A DNA stretch of 23,849 nt. Source: Candidatus Pacearchaeota archaeon (GTDB lineage Archaea; Nanoarchaeota; Nanoarchaeia; Pacearchaeales; GW2011-AR1). Positions within the stretch are counted from its first letter, which is position 1; each line of letters opens with the position of its first letter. The notes beneath the pieces are model-generated. The model was not told the origin of the DNA. It did no database searches and saw only the letters and a list, made by a program, of their open reading frames with translations. Location of the stretch: the NCBI GenBank assembly GCA_023228245.1, contig JALOBN010000006.1:1-23849 (forward strand), given 5' to 3'. This document shows positions 21,277 to 23,849 of the stretch, piece by piece. A program made the translations under genes and the position numbers.

Positions 21277-21657
21277 CTACTCCTCTTCTCTATCGGCACA
21301 CCCCCCGCCAAGGTACTCGTAGGCAGAAACATGGTCCTTCGCAGTGTCCTCTTTTTCTGCCTCGCTTGTCCCGCTCCCAGTGATCACCCTGAACAGCTCT
21401 ACCAGCAATGAGGCAACGCGGTTGTACTCGTCTATTGCATAGAGGTTGGTCTTACTGAGAGTGCGGGTGACACGTACTACGCCCAATGCATTGAGCTGGG
21501 AGAGTACGAGTCTTGCAGTCCCCTTGCATAGCCCATTTGCTTCTGCCACCTCGCCAGGGCTGTGGTCCTGGGCAGGATTCTCGATCATGTACGCCAAAAT
21601 ATCTGCCACGCTCGGCTTGAAGCCGAGCACTCCGGTCAACGACTTATCGGTTTCCAT
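21277..21657 (-). CDS. Winged-helix transcription regulator
   Basis: A 126-aa protein. Residues about 14-70 form a winged helix of ArsR/MarR type: VADILAYMIENP, then SPGEVAEANGLCKGTARLVL as the recognition helix region, then a wing with VVRVTRTLSKTNLYAI. The C-terminal 45 residues are acidic and may mediate dimerisation. ATG 21657 is leaderless (TATA centre about 28 nt upstream), and its TATA box lies between two direct ACTTGTG repeats, suggesting autoregulation. Confidence 0.8.
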   Translation of the reverse strand: METDKSLTGVLGFKPSVADILAYMIENPAQDHSPGEVAEANGLCKGTARLVLSQLNALGVVRVTRTLSKTNLYAIDEYNRVASLLVELFRVITGSGTSEAEKEDTAKDHVSAYEYLGGGCADREEE

Positions 21658-21674
21658 GTTACTATGATGTGGTG

Positions 21675-21696
21675 ACTTGTGTATATAATACTTGTG
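21675..21696. promoter_or_regulatory. Direct repeat flanking the TATA box of the regulator gene
   Basis: ACTTGTG occurs at 21675-21681 and 21690-21696, 15 nt apart in phase, with the TATA element (21682-21689) between them. This is a likely operator for the 126-aa winged-helix protein itself. Confidence 0.5.
21682..21689 (-). promoter_or_regulatory. TATA box, leaderless promoter of the regulator gene
   Basis: ATTATATA on the minus strand, centred about 28 nt before ATG 21657 and overlapping the region just after the upstream gene's stop. Confidence 0.6.
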
Positions 21697-22197
21697 CTAG
21701 AAATATTCATTTTGGTAGAGATAATACACAAGTGCAAGTGACGCGAGCGCGATTATGCCATATACCAGGTATGATGCCGCGGGCGTGGTCTGAGTGTTCG
21801 CGAACCCGAACGCTGTTGCTTCTGTTTCGTATATTCCATCTTCCAACACATTGACCTTACCGGACTGTAGCGCGGCCTGTATGTCAGTGCTGCTCTGCGT
21901 GGTTGTGCTCGCAGGAGTCGTGGTGGCTACGGTCTTCGCGGTCTGCGGGGTTTGCTGAGTAACGGGTAACATCTCCAGGGTGCCCATGTCTCCCAGCTTC
22001 ATGCTCATCTGATTGGGTATCTTGATTGGATCGGTGGAAGGGAGCCACTCTTGGGTATTGCTCGATCCCTGTTTTTCTATCTGTTGCTGAGCCCATGACT
22101 TCTGTATGGGTTGCAGTGCGTAGCTGATGGGCTGGCCCGAGCTGGCGGGCATCACCAGGAACGGGCCGCTGACTTCAGTGACAAGTGCGGATGACAT
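21697..22197 (-). CDS. Tail-anchored membrane protein with Thr/Gln-rich linker
   Basis: A 166-aa protein. A polar N-terminal domain (1-80) is followed by a low-complexity Thr/Gln/Ser linker (80-105) and, after a short folded stretch, a C-terminal transmembrane helix (142-161) ending in a short polar tail. There is no signal peptide. ATG 22197 is leaderless, with TTATATAA (22217-22224) about 24 nt upstream. Its own promoter and this layout fit a virion membrane protein, possibly a partner of the 111-aa anchored protein; this is inference. Confidence 0.7.
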   Translation of the reverse strand: MSSALVTEVSGPFLVMPASSGQPISYALQPIQKSWAQQQIEKQGSSNTQEWLPSTDPIKIPNQMSMKLGDMGTLEMLPVTQQTPQTAKTVATTTPASTTTQSSTDIQAALQSGKVNVLEDGIYETEATAFGFANTQTTPAASYLVYGIIALASLALVYYLYQNEYF

Positions 22198-22216
22198 GTG
22201 GTTAGGCAGGTGGCGA

Positions 22217-22224
22217 TTATATAA
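22217..22224. promoter_or_regulatory. Palindromic TATA box between divergent genes
   Basis: TTATATAA reads alike on both strands. To the left it gives a leaderless mRNA for the gene starting at 22197. To the right it predicts a start near 22247 and a leader of about 54 nt for the gene at 22301. Confidence 0.5.
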
Positions 22225-22244
22225 GATGGTGTGGGTGATGTATC

Positions 22245-22257
22245 GTTTACCGTAAAC
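22245..22257. promoter_or_regulatory. Palindrome at the predicted plus-strand transcription start
   Basis: Arms gtttac and gtaaac around one base, placed over the predicted start near 22247. The half-site gtttac also occurs just upstream of ATG 18562. It is a candidate operator for the right-end operon. Confidence 0.4.
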
Positions 22258-22300
22258 TATTTGAGCTCAGAGCGCCTATATGTGGTTGAGGTGTTATGAT

Positions 22301-22762
22301 ATGAAGACCAAAGCGGCTATTCGGGAAGATCTGATGAGAACTGATGACTATGAGAACGGAATCCGTGTGGAGGCCATCTACACTCATCCGCAGACAATGT
22401 GCGGAGGATGCCCGTTTTGGGCGCAAACCGCCACTGACTGCACCGGTAAGCTCATTGGCAAGTGCCAGTGGGCCAAATCGAACACGTTCGACCAAAACAG
22501 ATGTGGTCTGCCGTGGCAGATCAATGTTTTGTCCGCTCAGGCGGAGCAAGCTGCCAGAGACGCGGGACTGGTGGTATGGATGGCCGGGATTGCAGGAGAC
22601 TATCGACCAGCTCTTAGAGATAGAGATATGGGAAGACTTCTTGTAGACGGGTCCCTTGTAGCGGGAAATGTCCGGCTCGTGCTGGGGCCACATACCACCG
22701 CGCCAAACGCATTCGGGGGCGTCCGACACGCCAATGTAATTGTTGAGGGAGAGGTGGCCTAG
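22301..22762 (+). CDS. Cys-rich protein of unknown function
   Basis: A 153-aa protein. Five Cys lie in the N-terminal part (C34, C37, C47, C55, C68; CGGCPFW first), enough for a zinc or Fe-S site. The second half is predicted alpha/beta. ATG 22301 has GAGGTG seven bases upstream; the frame is open from 22280 but without a site. It is the first gene of the right-end operon and its TAG directly precedes the next ATG. Confidence 0.7.
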   Translation: MKTKAAIREDLMRTDDYENGIRVEAIYTHPQTMCGGCPFWAQTATDCTGKLIGKCQWAKSNTFDQNRCGLPWQINVLSAQAEQAARDAGLVVWMAGIAGDYRPALRDRDMGRLLVDGSLVAGNVRLVLGPHTTAPNAFGGVRHANVIVEGEVA

Positions 22763-23221
22763 ATGGCCCAAGAATTGATCGAGAAGACCCTCCCGCGTGG
22801 GAAAGAGTTGAGACTGACGCTCAAGTCTAGCATCAGGGCTGGACCGTGGTCTGAGCCAGACCATGAGTACGTCGCGCCGTGTGGCTGCGCGTACCAACAG
22901 CGTGCTCATGGGCGCGGAGAAGGATGGGGCTATATTTGCCCCGATCACAGAGGCGCAATCCAATATATCGACTCTGAGGAGGCTCGTGAGGTGTTGCCCT
23001 ACCGATGCTCCTCCGAGGAGTATCTGAGAAAAAACACATCAGGGGCGTTCCTGGCTTTCCTGGCGGGCCGGGATTATCGACCCGACACATATGAATATGG
23101 GTCGAATGCTGGGGATTACAGCTCCCCGTTGGTATCTGAAAACGGGGAGCTGTGGTACTATAATGTCCGGCAGTCTTGCCCGACTAAGCGGGCGATAATC
23201 GCTAAGAGGGAGGTGATCTAA
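22763..23221 (+). CDS. Putative zinc-binding protein of unknown function
   Basis: A 152-aa protein with APCGCAYQQRAH (38-49) and YICPDH (57-62), giving C40, C42, C59 and H62 as possible zinc ligands. The rest is unremarkable mixed alpha/beta. ATG 22763 follows the previous stop without a gap, with GAGAGGTGG upstream. The next gene starts two bases after its stop. Confidence 0.7.
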   Translation: MAQELIEKTLPRGKELRLTLKSSIRAGPWSEPDHEYVAPCGCAYQQRAHGRGEGWGYICPDHRGAIQYIDSEEAREVLPYRCSSEEYLRKNTSGAFLAFLAGRDYRPDTYEYGSNAGDYSSPLVSENGELWYYNVRQSCPTKRAIIAKREVI

Positions 23222-23222
23222 G

Positions 23223-23573
23223 ATGGGTCACTACGTATCGTTCTGGGGATTTGTCCCTGGAAGGGATATTCCCTGGGGAGAGGAAGCATCCGCTATCAGA
23301 GCGGATGTAGAAAGCCAGTGCCAGGCGAAGGACATAAAGTTCTCCAATCTCCTGGTTATGGCCGGAGGTTCCGGAAAGGGGATCATCCAGACCAGTGATG
23401 GTCGGAGGTTCTTTGTTGGAAGCCACCATGGCCTAATCGAGCTACCTGAAGGTGTGGAGTGCCCACACCGGTCAAGTATTGGATACCATAGTGCAGGCGA
23501 GATACCTTGCCCGCTGTGCAAGGCATACGGGCCACGTATCACCAGGGAAAAGCTTGGGTGGGAGGTGCCCTGA
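23223..23573 (+). CDS. Putative zinc-binding protein of unknown function
   Basis: A 116-aa protein with a C-terminal CPH (80-82) and CPLC (96-99) that could hold one zinc. The centre has a Gly-rich loop (MAGGSGKGI, 46-54) that recalls a P-loop but lacks the surrounding strand-helix pattern and a Walker B. ATG 23223 has GGAGGTGAT about five bases upstream. It belongs to the tight 22301-23747 operon. Confidence 0.65.
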   Translation: MGHYVSFWGFVPGRDIPWGEEASAIRADVESQCQAKDIKFSNLLVMAGGSGKGIIQTSDGRRFFVGSHHGLIELPEGVECPHRSSIGYHSAGEIPCPLCKAYGPRITREKLGWEVP

Positions 23574-23747
23574 ATGCCCCGCCCCAAGAAAGCCGGGCGG
23601 GTCCTCTTCACCCGACTCGCGGTGGGTGACGAGAAGGCATTCGACGCTCTGCCAGGCACGGAATCGGAGAAGCTGCGGGATCTGGTGCATGAAGCACTTG
23701 TGGCCAGTGAGGTGAGAACACGGCGAATCGAGTCCGCGTCGAAGTAG
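23574..23747 (+). CDS. Small ribbon-helix-helix-like protein
   Basis: A 57-aa basic protein. RVLFTRLAV (9-17) as a beta strand, then KAFDAL and EKLRDLVHEAL as two helices, match the ribbon-helix-helix plan of Arc/MetJ-type DNA-binding proteins. ATG 23574 follows the previous TGA without a gap and has GGAGGTG six bases upstream, a strong site. Another frame is open here (23452-23715) but lacks these features. Probably a transcription regulator of this block. Confidence 0.65.
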   Translation: MPRPKKAGRVLFTRLAVGDEKAFDALPGTESEKLRDLVHEALVASEVRTRRIESASK

Positions 23748-23761
23748 ACTCGGCTGAAGTC

Positions 23762-23849
23762 GTGAGGTTGTATGTGGAGGAGTGCATGTCGATCACGGAA
23801 CTTTCAGCTAGGTATCATCGCGGTCATCAAGTGATTTCTCGTATACTCA
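23762..23849 (+). CDS. HTH protein, cut by the window edge
   Basis: The frame is open to the last base. It reads VRLYVEECMSITELSARYHR then GHQVISRIL, a homeodomain-like helix-turn-helix (S-I-x-E-L-A-x-x-Y ... V-I-S-R-I-L) typical of small phage and transposase-type regulators. The start is uncertain: GTG 23762 keeps the whole first helix but has no clear ribosome-binding site, while ATG 23786 has GGAGGAG properly spaced but would trim that helix. The C-terminus lies outside the window. Confidence 0.5.
   Translation, partial: MRLYVEECMSITELSARYHRGHQVISRIL

Noticed and set aside
21265..21285. Palindrome ggagta-c-tactcc between convergent genes
   Set aside because: A one-base centre cannot form a hairpin loop and it overlaps the last codons of the regulator gene; no T-tract follows, so a terminator is not supported.
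22247..22963. 238-aa minus-strand frame
   Set aside because: Antisense to two tightly packed plus-strand genes with good ribosome-binding sites and Cys motifs.
23038..23068. Collagen-like Gly-X-Y reading on the minus strand
   Set aside because: It is antisense to the 152-aa protein in a frame without a start; probably a by-product of base composition.
23268..23300. Short local repeat agcgga / tccgct in the 116-aa gene
   Set aside because: A small coding-region dyad (cgctatcagagcg type) with no promoter or terminator context.
23358..23384. Possible P-loop GGSGKG in the 116-aa protein
   Set aside because: No preceding beta strand ending in the loop with the usual GxxxxGK[ST] spacing and no Walker B, so an NTPase is not supported.

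Overview
The window looks like a virus or plasmid-like element of an archaeon, probably a euryarchaeon. Most gene groups have a TATA box whose centre lies about 24-29 nt before the first ATG, so the transcripts are leaderless or nearly so. Genes inside operons instead use GGTGA/GGAGG ribosome-binding sites and overlap by ATGA, GTGA or TGATG. There is a gene for the cyclin-fold core of transcription factor TFB and a PrimPol-type primase with an archaeal-style HPxHG...CFRC zinc finger. Genes are dense, mostly small and of unknown function. I saw no tRNA, rRNA, CRISPR array, integrase, terminase, portal, HK97-type capsid gene or replicative DNA polymerase, so virus versus plasmid stays open.

Layout. 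(1) 1-2638, minus strand: small proteins, including a two-helix membrane protein and two secreted proteins rich in N-glycosylation sequons; a candidate structured RNA lies at 1905-2055. (2) 2639-3141: about 500 bp of AT-rich DNA without a credible gene, holding a 75-nt imperfect hairpin, two inverted repeats sharing a GTTATTCG core and T-tracts; this is the best origin candidate. (3) 3142-12081, minus strand: a roughly 9 kb operon of seven genes, six of them overlapping end to end. In transcription order it encodes a large possible RPA-like protein, a zinc-finger PD-(D/E)XK nuclease, a possible Rad52-like annealing protein, a winged-helix protein, an amino-DNA methyltransferase with an inserted HTH, a UvsW-like SF2 helicase and a 1050-aa fusion of PrimPol, zinc finger and XPD-like helicase. 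(4) 12175-16464, plus strand: a small protein, the TFB core, a 41-aa protein, a phage-type C5-cytosine methyltransferase, a complete RecB/Cas4-like nuclease, two unknown proteins, an HExxH metallopeptidase and an HTH protein. (5) 16471-18562, minus strand: a second XPD/DinG-like Fe-S helicase flanked by two small proteins. (6) 18724-21256, plus strand: unknown proteins after a leader whose predicted start coincides with a stem-loop, then a membrane-anchored protein with its own promoter. (7) 21277-22197, minus strand: a winged-helix regulator and a tail-anchored membrane protein. (8) 22301 to the right end, plus strand: three Cys-rich proteins, a ribbon-helix-helix protein and a cut-off HTH gene.

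Together the genes suggest an element that primes and unwinds its own DNA, recombines it, methylates it in two ways and redirects host transcription with its own TFB core. The small membrane and glycosylation-prone proteins suggest a tailless or enveloped particle if it is a virus; that last step is inference.
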